Origin: Nonlabens antarcticus | GTDB lineage: Bacteria; Bacteroidota; Bacteroidia; Flavobacteriales; Flavobacteriaceae | Assembly (NCBI RefSeq): GCF_015356755.1 | Contig: NZ_JADFCO010000065.1 | Span: forward strand, 558,001-622,000 | Reading direction: 5' to 3' | DNA length: 64,000 nt | In this document: piece after piece, positions 38,016 to 46,498 of the stretch | Position numbering within the stretch: the stretch's first letter is position 1 | Layout: every line of letters begins with the position of its first letter | Made by a program: the position numbers and the translations under genes | Notes under the pieces: generated by a model | What the model was told of the DNA's origin: nothing | Seen by the model: the letters and a program-made list of their open reading frames with translations, nothing else | Databases searched by the model: none

Positions 38016-38738
38016 ATGAAAAAATCAGTATTTATCTTAATTCTTTTTTCCTTTTTTAAAGCACCAGCACAAGAAATGAAAGTAGTCTATAAGCAAAGTG
38101 ACGGAAAACTAATGACAGAATCTGAATATATAAGTATGAGAGACGGGTTTGAAGAAAGAATGAAAAGAGAAGGCAAAGCTGGAGAGATCAAAGAAGTAAT
38201 AGTTGATAGCATTACTAAAAAAATCTTGTACAAAAACTTTGACTTAGGGTTTGTGTCAGTCACTACTAATGAGATAGAGCATATAGATTCCTACTTAAAG
38301 AAGAAACTTCCATTTACCGAATTACAGCTTTTAAATTCCAACAAAATCAAGCTTAGCGATTTGGAGGGAAAACCAACATTATTAAGTTTTTGGTTTATCG
38401 GGTGTGTACCGTGTATCAAAGAATTGCCGGCGTTGGAGTCCTTGAAGAAAAAGTATGGATCAAAAGTTAATTTCGTTGCAATTACATTCAATAAAAAAGA
38501 ACAAGTAAAATTGTTTTTAGCAAAGAGAGATTTTACTTACGAACACATTGTTGACGCACAGAAATTCGTTGATGAAATAGGAATAAACACCTATCCACGA
38601 AATATTATTCTGGATAAAAAGGGTAATGTTCAAATTATAAATGGCTCAATACCGTCCACTACAATGACGGTAAACAAAAAGCAAGAATTAAAATTTGATT
38701 TGTCTGAATATGAAACGCAGTTGAATAATTTGCTGTAG
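38016..38738 (+). CDS. Exported TlpA/thioredoxin-like protein
   Basis: The 240-aa product has a signal peptide (cleavage near APAQ, residue 19) and an N-terminal helical part of about 85 residues. A thioredoxin-fold domain follows with CxxC at 130-133 (SFWFIGCVPCIKELPALESL), then VNFVAITFNK and cis-Pro-like YPRNIILDKKGNVQ. It probably works as a periplasmic thiol-disulfide oxidoreductase. It is the first gene read from a GTTAAC module and lies between the two-component pair and the GLPGLI genes, so redox control may be one output of that regulon. Confidence 0.85.
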   Translation: MKKSVFILILFSFFKAPAQEMKVVYKQSDGKLMTESEYISMRDGFEERMKREGKAGEIKEVIVDSITKKILYKNFDLGFVSVTTNEIEHIDSYLKKKLPFTELQLLNSNKIKLSDLEGKPTLLSFWFIGCVPCIKELPALESLKKKYGSKVNFVAITFNKKEQVKLFLAKRDFTYEHIVDAQKFVDEIGINTYPRNIILDKKGNVQIINGSIPSTTMTVNKKQELKFDLSEYETQLNNLL

Positions 38739-38951
38739 CGGGAAACTTATAAAAATGGTTGGGTAATTGTTGCCTAACTCAATATTCCAAATATCTTTAA
38801 AAGATCTCTAAATCTAAAATTTGACTTAGTGATCTAAAATCAATAAGTTAAACTCAAGAAAACTAGATCTAATCTCATTTTCCCTAATCTTCAAGTTCCT
38901 TATTAAAGCTGTCAGGATAGAGACGCATATATAAAGGAATAAACAAAATCG

Positions 38952-39008
38952 GTTAACACTCGTTAACGGTCGTTAACTTAGGTGGGTATGAAAAATGGTG
39001 CATCTTTG
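38952..39008 (+). promoter_or_regulatory. GTTAAC triple-box operator and promoter, module 2
   Basis: GTTAAC at 38952, 38962 and 38972, then after 23 bp CATCTTTG at 39001-39008; the first GLPGLI gene starts 24 bp further at 39033. Confidence 0.8.
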
Positions 39009-39032
39009 GAAGGAACTAAAACCCTTAGGATC

Positions 39033-39893
39033 ATGAAGAATATTAAATGGATGGTGGTGGCCGTTGCTTATATTGCTTTCGCGAACGCGAGCGCTTTACA
39101 AGCCCAACAAGACTTCAAAGCCGTGGCACATTTTGCATTCCAGACAAAATTTGATGTAAACGAAGGCGACGAGGTGGATAAATTTACCCAAAAAACCGAC
39201 GACATAGCACTGAATGAAAAGGTTCAAGATGCCCTCAAAAGAGGCAGCCAGCAGGAGTTTATTATGGAATTTACCGCCGGTGAATCTTCTTACAAAGAGA
39301 TCAAAAAACTGGCAAAACCAATGGGAAATGGCGATTATAGCCTATCCTTCAATGCGCACAATGGTTCTACCGCTGCGGTTTACAAGGATTTGTTGAAGCA
39401 GCAATATATCAAGTCTGAGGACATACTAGGAAAGGATTTCCTCGTTACCGGACCATTGGAATCCTATGACTGGCAACTCACGGGTGAGACCAAGACTATA
39501 GGAAAGTACACCTGCTATCAAGCTACTTTTAAACCCGTATTATCTCAAGCAGAAATAGAAGCGGATGAGGCGGAAAAGCAACAAGGCGGCATCTTATCCA
39601 TGATTCCAGATGAAGATAATACCATAACGGTGTGGTACACTCCAGAGATCCCCATAAGTAATGGACCTGGTGTTTATCAAGGGCTGCCTGGTTTTATTCT
39701 AGAGGTCAAGGAAAAACATACAATTCTCTTGTGTACCAAAATTGAGATCAATCCAAAAAACTTTGATGAGGTGAGTAAGCCTAAGTCTGGTAAAATGATC
39801 AACGTGGCAGATTTTGAGGCTCTCAAGATTGAAAAATTAGGAGAGGCAGGAAATAGAAGCAGTGGTATGTCCGTCAATATTATTAAGGGATAA
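39033..39893 (+). CDS. GLPGLI family protein 1
   Basis: I set the start at ATG 39033 (MKNIKWMVVAVAYIAFANAS) because upstream starts lie inside the promoter module. The 286-aa product has a signal peptide ending ALQAQQ, so it should be periplasmic or surface-exposed. The family motif appears as GPGVYQGLPGFILEVKEK near residue 210, with Phe in place of Leu. The mature protein is beta-rich with no cysteine pair motif. GLPGLI (TIGR01200/Porph_ging) proteins are Bacteroidota-specific and uncharacterised. A palindrome copy with one mismatch lies in the signal peptide codons. Confidence 0.88.
   Translation: MKNIKWMVVAVAYIAFANASALQAQQDFKAVAHFAFQTKFDVNEGDEVDKFTQKTDDIALNEKVQDALKRGSQQEFIMEFTAGESSYKEIKKLAKPMGNGDYSLSFNAHNGSTAAVYKDLLKQQYIKSEDILGKDFLVTGPLESYDWQLTGETKTIGKYTCYQATFKPVLSQAEIEADEAEKQQGGILSMIPDEDNTITVWYTPEIPISNGPGVYQGLPGFILEVKEKHTILLCTKIEINPKNFDEVSKPKSGKMINVADFEALKIEKLGEAGNRSSGMSVNIIKG
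39075..39088. repeat. Palindrome, one-mismatch copy in GLPGLI 1
   Basis: GCTTTCGCGAACGC: one base differs from the core; read as Ala-Phe-Ala-Asn-Ala in the signal peptide. Confidence 0.85.
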
Positions 39894-39936
39894 ATCATAC
39901 CGTGATAAAAAAATCAATGACTAAAATAGGTTCCAA

Positions 39937-40800
39937 ATGAAAAAAGTAGCAGTTATCCTTTTATGTATCGCTTTCGCGAAAGCGAACACCTTACAAGCAC
40001 AGCAAGAATTTAAAGCTATTGCACATTATGTAGCGCAAACTAAGTTTGATATTAAACCAGATACCACCAAATCTAAAAATCCAGAACAAGATGCCATGAA
40101 GGCCAAATTTATGGAGTTGTTGAGTAAGGGGCAAAAAAATGAATTCACGCTAGAATTTACCAATAAGGAATCCAATTACAAAGAGGTTCTGCAATTGGCT
40201 AAACCATCTGCCGGTAGTGGAATGTCTATTAGTGTTTCTGGAAATGGGAACGCGTCAAATACCGTTTACAAAGATTTGCAAGCACAACAATTTGTAAAAG
40301 AGGACGAGATTATGGGGAAAGAATTCCTAATCGTCGATGAATTGCCACAATACAACTGGCAACTTTCTCAGGAGACTAAAATGATAGGGAATTACTTGTG
40401 CTATAAAGCAACATACTTGCCTGAACTTACAGAAACTCAAAAGGAAGCTAAAGCTAAAAAGGAAGAAGAAAAAGAGGCGGGTGGCTTATTTGCACAAATG
40501 GCAGACAAAGATAAAACTATAACTGCTTGGTACACACCAGAAATTCCTGTAAGCAATGGTCCAGGAGAATATCAAGGATTGCCAGGGTTAATTCTTGAAG
40601 TAAAGGAGCTCAATACAATTCTGCTAGTCACTAAAATCGAAATGAATCCAGAGAAAGACTTAGATATTAAAAAACCAAATAGTGGGAAAGAAATAAATCA
40701 AAAGGATTTCGATGCACTGGCCAAAAAGAAATATGAGGAGCGGGTCAAGATGAATGGTGGCAGTAACACATTCATTACAACAGAAGTAATTCGCCATTAA
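39937..40800 (+). CDS. GLPGLI family protein 2
   Basis: The 287-aa product starts MKKVAVILLCIAFAKANTLQ; the palindrome encodes AFAKA in the signal peptide. Motif GPGEYQGLPGLILEVKE is near residue 212. Its mature part is very similar to GLPGLI 3 (shared FTLEFTNKES-type, LPQYNWQLSQETKMIGNYLC, KEAKAKKEEEKEAGG and SGKEINQKDFDAL), so the two come from a recent duplication. It has no GTTAAC module of its own and follows GLPGLI 1 by 43 bp, so it is probably read from module 2. Confidence 0.9.
   Translation: MKKVAVILLCIAFAKANTLQAQQEFKAIAHYVAQTKFDIKPDTTKSKNPEQDAMKAKFMELLSKGQKNEFTLEFTNKESNYKEVLQLAKPSAGSGMSISVSGNGNASNTVYKDLQAQQFVKEDEIMGKEFLIVDELPQYNWQLSQETKMIGNYLCYKATYLPELTETQKEAKAKKEEEKEAGGLFAQMADKDKTITAWYTPEIPVSNGPGEYQGLPGLILEVKELNTILLVTKIEMNPEKDLDIKKPNSGKEINQKDFDALAKKKYEERVKMNGGSNTFITTEVIRH
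39970..39983. repeat. Palindrome GCTTTCGCGAAAGC in GLPGLI 2 signal peptide
   Basis: Perfect core at codons 12-16, read Ala-Phe-Ala-Lys-Ala. Confidence 0.95.
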
Positions 40801-40855
40801 TTTCAAACGAGTTATTTTTTCCAGTCTATCAATTTTTATGCAGTATCAAAAAACG

Positions 40856-40912
40856 GTTAACACTCGTTAACGGTCGTTAACTTATATGAACCTGAGAAAT
40901 AGTGCATCTTTG
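40856..40912 (+). promoter_or_regulatory. GTTAAC triple-box operator and promoter, module 3
   Basis: GTTAAC at 40856, 40866 and 40876, then after 23 bp CATCTTTG at 40905-40912; GLPGLI 3 starts 24 bp further at 40937. Similarity to module 2 extends on through GGAA-GAACTAAAA into the signal peptide codons. Confidence 0.8.
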
Positions 40913-40936
40913 GAAAGAACTAAAAACCAGATCATC

Positions 40937-41806
40937 ATGAAAGATTTTAAATGGATGGCCGTTGCTGTTGTTTATATCGCTTTCGCGAAAGCGAACACCC
41001 TACAAGCCCAGCAAGAATTTAAAGCGATCGCAAATTACATATCGCAAACTAAAGTCGATATCAAACCGGATACCACCAAAGCAAAAAATCCGCAACAGGC
41101 AGAATGGCGAGCTAAAATGATGGAGTCATTAAGCAAAGGTCAAAAGAATGAGTTCACGCTGGAATTTACTGGTAAAGAATCTTATTATGAAGAGGTGAAG
41201 CAGCTTGCTAAACCGACTACAAATGGAGGTTTTTCCATGACTTTTTCTGGAATGGGAAATGCTTCAAATACCATCTACAAAGATTTGCAGAAACAACAAT
41301 TTTTTAAAGAAGACGAAATCTTGGGTAAGGAATTCTTGATTGTTGATCAACTGCCACAATATAACTGGCAACTTTCACAAGAGACTAAAATGATAGGGAA
41401 TTACCTCTGTTACAAAGCAACTTATCTGCCAGAATTAACAGAAAGCCAGAAAGAGGCTAAAGCTAAAAAAGAAGAAGAGAAAGAAGCTGGTGGTTTATTA
41501 GCACAAATCGAGGATAAAGACAGAACAATCACGGCATGGTATGCTCCAGAAATTCCCGTTAGCAATGGACCAGGAGAATATCAAGGATTACCAGGATTGA
41601 TTCTGGAGGTAAAAGAGTCTGAAACTATTATACTGTGTACAAAAATAGAGATCAATCCCGAAAATGATCTGAACATCAAAAAACCGAGAAGCGGAAAAGA
41701 AATAAATCAGAAGGATTTTGATGCACTTTCCAAAAAGAAATATAAAGAACGTATGGAAAGAAGCGGCGGTAGTGGTGTAATCGTCACAGAAATAATTCGG
41801 AATTAG
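40937..41806 (+). CDS. GLPGLI family protein 3
   Basis: Start set at ATG 40937 (MKDFKWMAVAVVYIAFAKAN), downstream of the promoter module; longer ORF starts run through the operator. The 289-aa product has a signal peptide with palindrome-encoded AFAKA and the motif GPGEYQGLPGLILEVKES. The signal peptide resembles GLPGLI 1 while the mature part resembles GLPGLI 2, which suggests a chimeric or stepwise duplication history. Likely periplasmic or surface-exposed, function unknown. Confidence 0.9.
   Translation: MKDFKWMAVAVVYIAFAKANTLQAQQEFKAIANYISQTKVDIKPDTTKAKNPQQAEWRAKMMESLSKGQKNEFTLEFTGKESYYEEVKQLAKPTTNGGFSMTFSGMGNASNTIYKDLQKQQFFKEDEILGKEFLIVDQLPQYNWQLSQETKMIGNYLCYKATYLPELTESQKEAKAKKEEEKEAGGLLAQIEDKDRTITAWYAPEIPVSNGPGEYQGLPGLILEVKESETIILCTKIEINPENDLNIKKPRSGKEINQKDFDALSKKKYKERMERSGGSGVIVTEIIRN
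40979..40992. repeat. Palindrome GCTTTCGCGAAAGC in GLPGLI 3 signal peptide
   Basis: Perfect core, read Ala-Phe-Ala-Lys-Ala at the same place as in GLPGLI 2. Confidence 0.95.
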
Positions 41807-41890
41807 ATTTAAACCATATCATTTCTTTCTAGTCATAGATCAGTTCTTGTAACTATTGTAATACAAAAGGGACTAATCCAAAAAAAAGAA

Positions 41891-42739
41891 ATGAAAAATA
41901 TATTTTTTATTATAGCTCTGTTAGGAGCAGTTTCCTGGTCTACCGCACAGGACATATATGGTGAAGCGACCTATTTCTCTAAAGCCTCCATTGATAAAAG
42001 CTGGATGGAAGGTAACCGTGAAATGAGTGCAGAGCAACGCAAGCGCATTGAAGAGAACCTCAAAAAAGCAAGTGAAAAAACTTTTGTTTTAAGATTCAAT
42101 AGATCAGAATCTGTATGGAAGGAAGAAGTAGCACTAGCAGCTCCAGGACAAGGTGGCGGCTGGGGAAATTTCATGGGTTCATCGATGGGTGGTGAAAAAT
42201 ATAAGGACATGACTACACAAACCTTCACAGAGCAGCGTGATATGATGGGTAAAACCTTCCTGATTAAAGATGATCTTCCAGTATTGGACTGGCAAATTAC
42301 AGGTGAAACAAAAAAGATAGGGAATTATACTGTGGTGAAAGCTACAGCGGTGAAGAAGAATGATGACCTGGATATGAGTGCTTTTAGAAGACGACGTGAT
42401 GATGATAAGAAAAAGAAAGATGATGATGAGGCCACTAAAATCACAGATATGTTTGAAAAAGATGACACGACTACTGTAACCGCATGGTTCACACCAGAAA
42501 TTCCCGTTCAACACGGTCCAGCAGAATATGGTGGTCTTCCAGGGTTGATCTTAGAAATCAATGCAAATAATACAACCATGTTATGTACAAAAATCGCTCT
42601 TAATCCAGAGAATAGAGACGACATAGAACCTGCTACTAAGGGCGATGAAATAAAACAAGCCGAGTATAACGCTACGTTCACAAAGAAAATGGAGGAAATG
42701 TCACAACGCTTTCGCGGGAGAGGCAGTCGTAGAAATTAA
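41891..42739 (+). CDS. GLPGLI family protein 4 (divergent, highly charged)
   Basis: The 282-aa product has a signal peptide MKNIFFIIALLGAVSWSTAQ, different from the other three. The family motif is HGPAEYGGLPGLILEINAN near residue 215. A strongly charged insert sits before it (FRRRRDDDKKKKDDDEATK), and the C-terminus is Arg-rich (RFRGRGSRR). The latter is encoded next to a half-palindrome CGCTTTCGCGGGAG. It lies 84 bp after GLPGLI 3 without a GTTAAC module and ends at a terminator. Confidence 0.9.
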   Translation: MKNIFFIIALLGAVSWSTAQDIYGEATYFSKASIDKSWMEGNREMSAEQRKRIEENLKKASEKTFVLRFNRSESVWKEEVALAAPGQGGGWGNFMGSSMGGEKYKDMTTQTFTEQRDMMGKTFLIKDDLPVLDWQITGETKKIGNYTVVKATAVKKNDDLDMSAFRRRRDDDKKKKDDDEATKITDMFEKDDTTTVTAWFTPEIPVQHGPAEYGGLPGLILEINANNTTMLCTKIALNPENRDDIEPATKGDEIKQAEYNATFTKKMEEMSQRFRGRGSRRN

Positions 42740-42769
42740 TTATTATTTACATAAACCATACTAACATAT

Positions 42770-42795
42770 GCGAGGTTTAAAACACCTCGCTTTTT
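42770..42795 (+). terminator. Terminator after the GLPGLI array
   Basis: GCGAGGT / ACCTCGC arms around a 7-nt loop followed by TTTTT, 30 bp past the GLPGLI 4 stop; it separates the array from the barrel gene start by only 17 bp. Confidence 0.8.
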
Positions 42796-42811
42796 AATAC
42801 CCAACCAGATA

Positions 42812-45559
42812 ATGAATAAAATTATTCTTGCACTAGTCGCTCTGCTTCTCACAGCTTTTACAGCACAGGCACAAAATATTAAAATTACAGGAACTATCAT
42901 CGATAGTCTGGGAACACCCGTTGCGATGGCAAATGTTATCGCCTATGGATCTAACAATTCCATGGGTGCTTTTGGGATCTCTAATACAGAAGGTCGCTAC
43001 CAGCTAGCGAACTTAAAGCAAGACAGTACCTACGTTTTGAAAGTATCCTTTTTAGGACTAAAACCTATCGAAGAAACGGTAACTAAGATTCAGGAGGATA
43101 TGGTAAAGAATTTTATCATGATGGATGGTGCAGACCAACTGGATGCCATCAGCATCGTTTATGAAATGCCGGTCACTATTAAAGGCGACACCATCGTTTA
43201 CAATGCCGATAGCTTTACTAACGGTACCGAGAAAAAGCTGGGCGATGTCCTCAAAAAATTACCGGGAATGGAAGTGAACGCTGAAGGCGATATCCAGGTC
43301 GAGGGAAAAGCCGTGGAACGCGTATTTATAAATGGTAAAGAATTTTTTGAAGGAGATTCCAGACTTGCCACTAAAAATATTCCCGCAGACGCGATTTCAA
43401 AGGTTGAGGTTTTAAAAAATTTCAACAACGTGAGCCAGTTAAAAGGATTAGGAAATGACGATGATCGGGTTGCTATCAATATTAGATTGAAAGAAGGTAA
43501 AGAGAAGTTTTGGTTCGGAGAATTGACTGCCGGTGGTGGTTTTGGAGGTGACGATGAGCGTTATTTGGTTAAACCTAAAGCCTTTTATTACAGTCCCAAT
43601 CTTTCCATTAATGTGCTAACAGATTTTAATAATCTGGGATTACCGGCATTTACCTTTAGCGATTACAGAAGATTTACTGGAGGACGACGTGGTAATACAA
43701 GACAGGCAGGAACAGATATTAATGCAGGTATAGGCGCTGGTGGTCTAGGAGCTTTTGGTAATAATCAGGCATTAAATGTAGAGAGTAAATTTGCAGCACT
43801 CAATGCTTCTGTAAAAGCAAGTAAGTCTTTAGATTTTAACGGATTTGCAATTTTTTCCAGTACGGATACAGACGCACGTACAGATTCCCGAGTGTCTTTT
43901 ATACAAAACGGGACGACAGAGAACACGATAGATCAGAGTTTTCAACGTAATGAACTTGCCATATTTAAACTGGGCGGTGATTATAAACCCAATTCAAATT
44001 TTTCATTGGAATACGATGGACAACTCAATATAAGCGATGTTAGCCAGATTTCAGACCTTACCTCCTCGCGCAACCAGCCAGCGGTATCTGGTGGTTTTGA
44101 AAACGTTGTTGAAGACATTGATCAACTCAATGCACAAAAACCTATGGTGATTGATCAATCATTGAACGCCTACTACACAGCATCTGATAGAAGTATTTTC
44201 ACATTTGAAGGGCGATATGTAGATCAGGAAGAGGATCCTTTTTACAATGCTATTAGAAATATAAGAGATCAACAAGATCCAGAACCATTTACCGACCTGA
44301 ACGGTAACGGTGGGCTGGGACTCATACAATCTGACCCTTATAACATCAACCAGCGTAAACTAGTGGATACTAAAAGACTCGATGCTAAGGGTGATTATTT
44401 TTACATCTTAAATAAAACGAGTAATCTCAACCTTACTTTGGGAACGATACAGGTGGATCAAGACTTTGACTCTAGCATTTTTCAGATTTTAGATGATAAC
44501 TCTATTAATGAACTGTCAGATCCAACTTTAAGAAACAATGTCAATTATAGGTTTTCAGATTTGTATGCTGGCCTTCACTATAAGGTGATTTTTGACAAGT
44601 TCACAGTAACGCCTGGTTTTAACGTACATCATTTTAAAACGACAGATATTCAAAACGTTGCAACTAACGAAATTTCATCCAGTAAATTTTTGCCGGATCT
44701 TAATGTTAGATATCAGTTTAAATCTTCAGAATCATTGAATCTTGATTATGCTCAGACGATGAGTTTTAGTGATGTTGATAGTTATGCCCAGGGAATCGTA
44801 TTTAACAATTACAACCGATTAAACCAGGGGAATAATCAGTTAGAAGGTGCCATTAACGATCGTCTTTCTTTAAGGTATAATAACTTTAATATGTTTAACT
44901 ACACCACCATTTTTGGAAACATAACTTACACAAAGCAGCGGGATGCATTGCAATCCAGCACAATATTGAATGGTATCAACCAGGTGAGTACTAATATCAA
45001 CCAGGCTTTAGCAAATGAATCGGTGAGTGGTTTTGGAAGCTTTACTAGAGAATTTGGAAAAATTAGAGCAGGATTGAATGCAAATGTTTCTCTAAATACA
45101 TTCAATAATATTATCAATACAGAAATATTAGAGTCAAAAAGCCTTTCTCAAGGTTATGGAGCCAGTGTTCGCAGTAATTATCAAGATGGGGTGAATTTTG
45201 ATGTGAATTATAATATTACCTATAACAATAACGATAATGGAAATAGAGAAACCAACTCTACCAGACAGACTTTGGGAATCGATGCAGACTGGCAGATAGG
45301 GGAATCCTTGCAACTGGTGGCAGAATATGACCTAACTATATTTAAAGCTACTGGTGGTGTTAAGAATAATTTGGACTTTTTAGAAGCTTCTTTGTTTTAC
45401 AATCAACCTGATTCTAAATGGGAATACAAGCTTGCGGCGACAAATCTCTTAAACACTAGATTTAATAGTAACAACAATTTTGGGCAGATCGCCACGAGTA
45501 CTAACGACACCTACGTGTTACCTCGATACGTTTACTTACAGTTCAAGTACGATATCTAG
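42812..45559 (+). CDS. Outer-membrane beta-barrel protein with CarboxypepD_reg-like domain
   Basis: The 915-aa product has a signal peptide (AFTAQAQ, about residue 21) and a CarboxypepD_reg-like domain (about 24-110, IKITGTIIDSLGTPVAMANV). A TonB-receptor plug-like part follows, with LGDVLKKLPGMEVNAEGDIQ and KAVERVFINGKEFFEGD. A long barrel ends in VLPRYVYLQFKYDI. This is the outer-membrane protein type that often accompanies GLPGLI genes. No SusD partner is next to it, so it is not an obvious polysaccharide locus. Ligand unknown. Confidence 0.88.
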   Translation: MNKIILALVALLLTAFTAQAQNIKITGTIIDSLGTPVAMANVIAYGSNNSMGAFGISNTEGRYQLANLKQDSTYVLKVSFLGLKPIEETVTKIQEDMVKNFIMMDGADQLDAISIVYEMPVTIKGDTIVYNADSFTNGTEKKLGDVLKKLPGMEVNAEGDIQVEGKAVERVFINGKEFFEGDSRLATKNIPADAISKVEVLKNFNNVSQLKGLGNDDDRVAINIRLKEGKEKFWFGELTAGGGFGGDDERYLVKPKAFYYSPNLSINVLTDFNNLGLPAFTFSDYRRFTGGRRGNTRQAGTDINAGIGAGGLGAFGNNQALNVESKFAALNASVKASKSLDFNGFAIFSSTDTDARTDSRVSFIQNGTTENTIDQSFQRNELAIFKLGGDYKPNSNFSLEYDGQLNISDVSQISDLTSSRNQPAVSGGFENVVEDIDQLNAQKPMVIDQSLNAYYTASDRSIFTFEGRYVDQEEDPFYNAIRNIRDQQDPEPFTDLNGNGGLGLIQSDPYNINQRKLVDTKRLDAKGDYFYILNKTSNLNLTLGTIQVDQDFDSSIFQILDDNSINELSDPTLRNNVNYRFSDLYAGLHYKVIFDKFTVTPGFNVHHFKTTDIQNVATNEISSSKFLPDLNVRYQFKSSESLNLDYAQTMSFSDVDSYAQGIVFNNYNRLNQGNNQLEGAINDRLSLRYNNFNMFNYTTIFGNITYTKQRDALQSSTILNGINQVSTNINQALANESVSGFGSFTREFGKIRAGLNANVSLNTFNNIINTEILESKSLSQGYGASVRSNYQDGVNFDVNYNITYNNNDNGNRETNSTRQTLGIDADWQIGESLQLVAEYDLTIFKATGGVKNNLDFLEASLFYNQPDSKWEYKLAATNLLNTRFNSNNNFGQIATSTNDTYVLPRYVYLQFKYDI

Positions 45560-45578
45560 AATACGAGTACTTATATAA

Positions 45579-45610
45579 AAAAATGCAATGTCGATAGACA
45601 TTGCATTTTT
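45579..45610 (+). terminator. Rho-independent terminator of the barrel gene
   Basis: Perfect AAAAATGCAATGTC / GACATTGCATTTTT arms around GATA, 20 bp past the stop, with a T-run. Confidence 0.93.
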
Positions 45611-45627
45611 TGTTTTATGAGGGTTTC

Positions 45628-45641
45628 GCTTTCGCGAAAGC
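45628..45641. repeat. Palindrome GCTTTCGCGAAAGC between convergent genes
   Basis: Perfect core, full 20-bp version, between the barrel terminator and the end of the DUF2071 gene. Confidence 0.95.
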
Positions 45642-45663
45642 GAACTATTTTCAAGCTTCAGAA

Positions 45664-46365
45664 CTATAATTTTCGTTTATTTTCAATAGAAACCCTAGAA
45701 CCTTGGGCCATCAAAACAGTCTCCGGTTTTAAGGTATTAAGAATGGCAAATTCTGCACCATAAGTCTGTTCAAAATCAACGTCTATCTTAAAGTCGGTTA
45801 CTTTGAAATGCTCCCAACTGGCGTGACAAACTTCATATTCATAGGTTGTTTTCTTATTGTATTCTGAGTAGCCATAATAGCGTTCAAGAATAAATTGCTC
45901 GTTGCTTCCATCCTCGATTTGAAGGATTTCTGGCTCATAGGAAATTGAGAATTGTTGCCAGTCCTTAGGTTTCCAGCGATACTTTACATGAGAGTTTCCT
46001 TTAGAGTTTTCATTCAAATCAAAGGTGACCGGCATGGTTTCATAGCGCTCATGATATAGGTTATTTGCTACCAAAGTTATCATGGGTCGATCAACAATTT
46101 CTTTAATAAATACGACACCACGTCTATCAGTTCCTGTTTGTTTCACATAAAACCGAAGGTTGATCTCGCTAAAATTGATGTGAAAAGGGATGGGTGAATT
46201 TAAAATTCGGGTATTTTCAAACCGCAATCCTACAAGGCTGATATCAGCAAGATCACCACGCAGGTCTAATTCTGTCCCATTGGGAAGGTGTGGTATCAAC
46301 AGTGAGGGATCCACTTTATAGTTTGCAAACGGAAGATATTTCCAGGTAGAGGTAAGAAAAGACAT
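45664..46365 (-). CDS. DUF2071 (YqjF-like) protein
   Basis: The 233-aa soluble protein follows the DUF2071 pattern: WKYLPFANYKVDPSLLIPHL near the start, then ISLVGLRFENTRI, NFSEINLRFYV and RRGVVFIKEIVDRPMI. It ends with CHASWEHFKVTDFKIDVDFE. The fold resembles acetoacetate decarboxylase, but the catalytic Lys cannot be assigned here. It lies convergent to the barrel gene and divergent from the esterase gene. Function is unknown. Confidence 0.82.
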   Translation of the reverse strand: MSFLTSTWKYLPFANYKVDPSLLIPHLPNGTELDLRGDLADISLVGLRFENTRILNSPIPFHINFSEINLRFYVKQTGTDRRGVVFIKEIVDRPMITLVANNLYHERYETMPVTFDLNENSKGNSHVKYRWKPKDWQQFSISYEPEILQIEDGSNEQFILERYYGYSEYNKKTTYEYEVCHASWEHFKVTDFKIDVDFEQTYGAEFAILNTLKPETVLMAQGSRVSIENKRKL

Positions 46366-46498
46366 ATGTAAAGGTACTGTGGTACTCGTTATACTTAGGT
46401 TAAATGGGTTTTATTGAGAAAGTCACAAACCGATTTGCATTAATATTGATGCGGACTAACTCTATTACAGTCGCTTAAATAGACCTAAAATAACCTCG

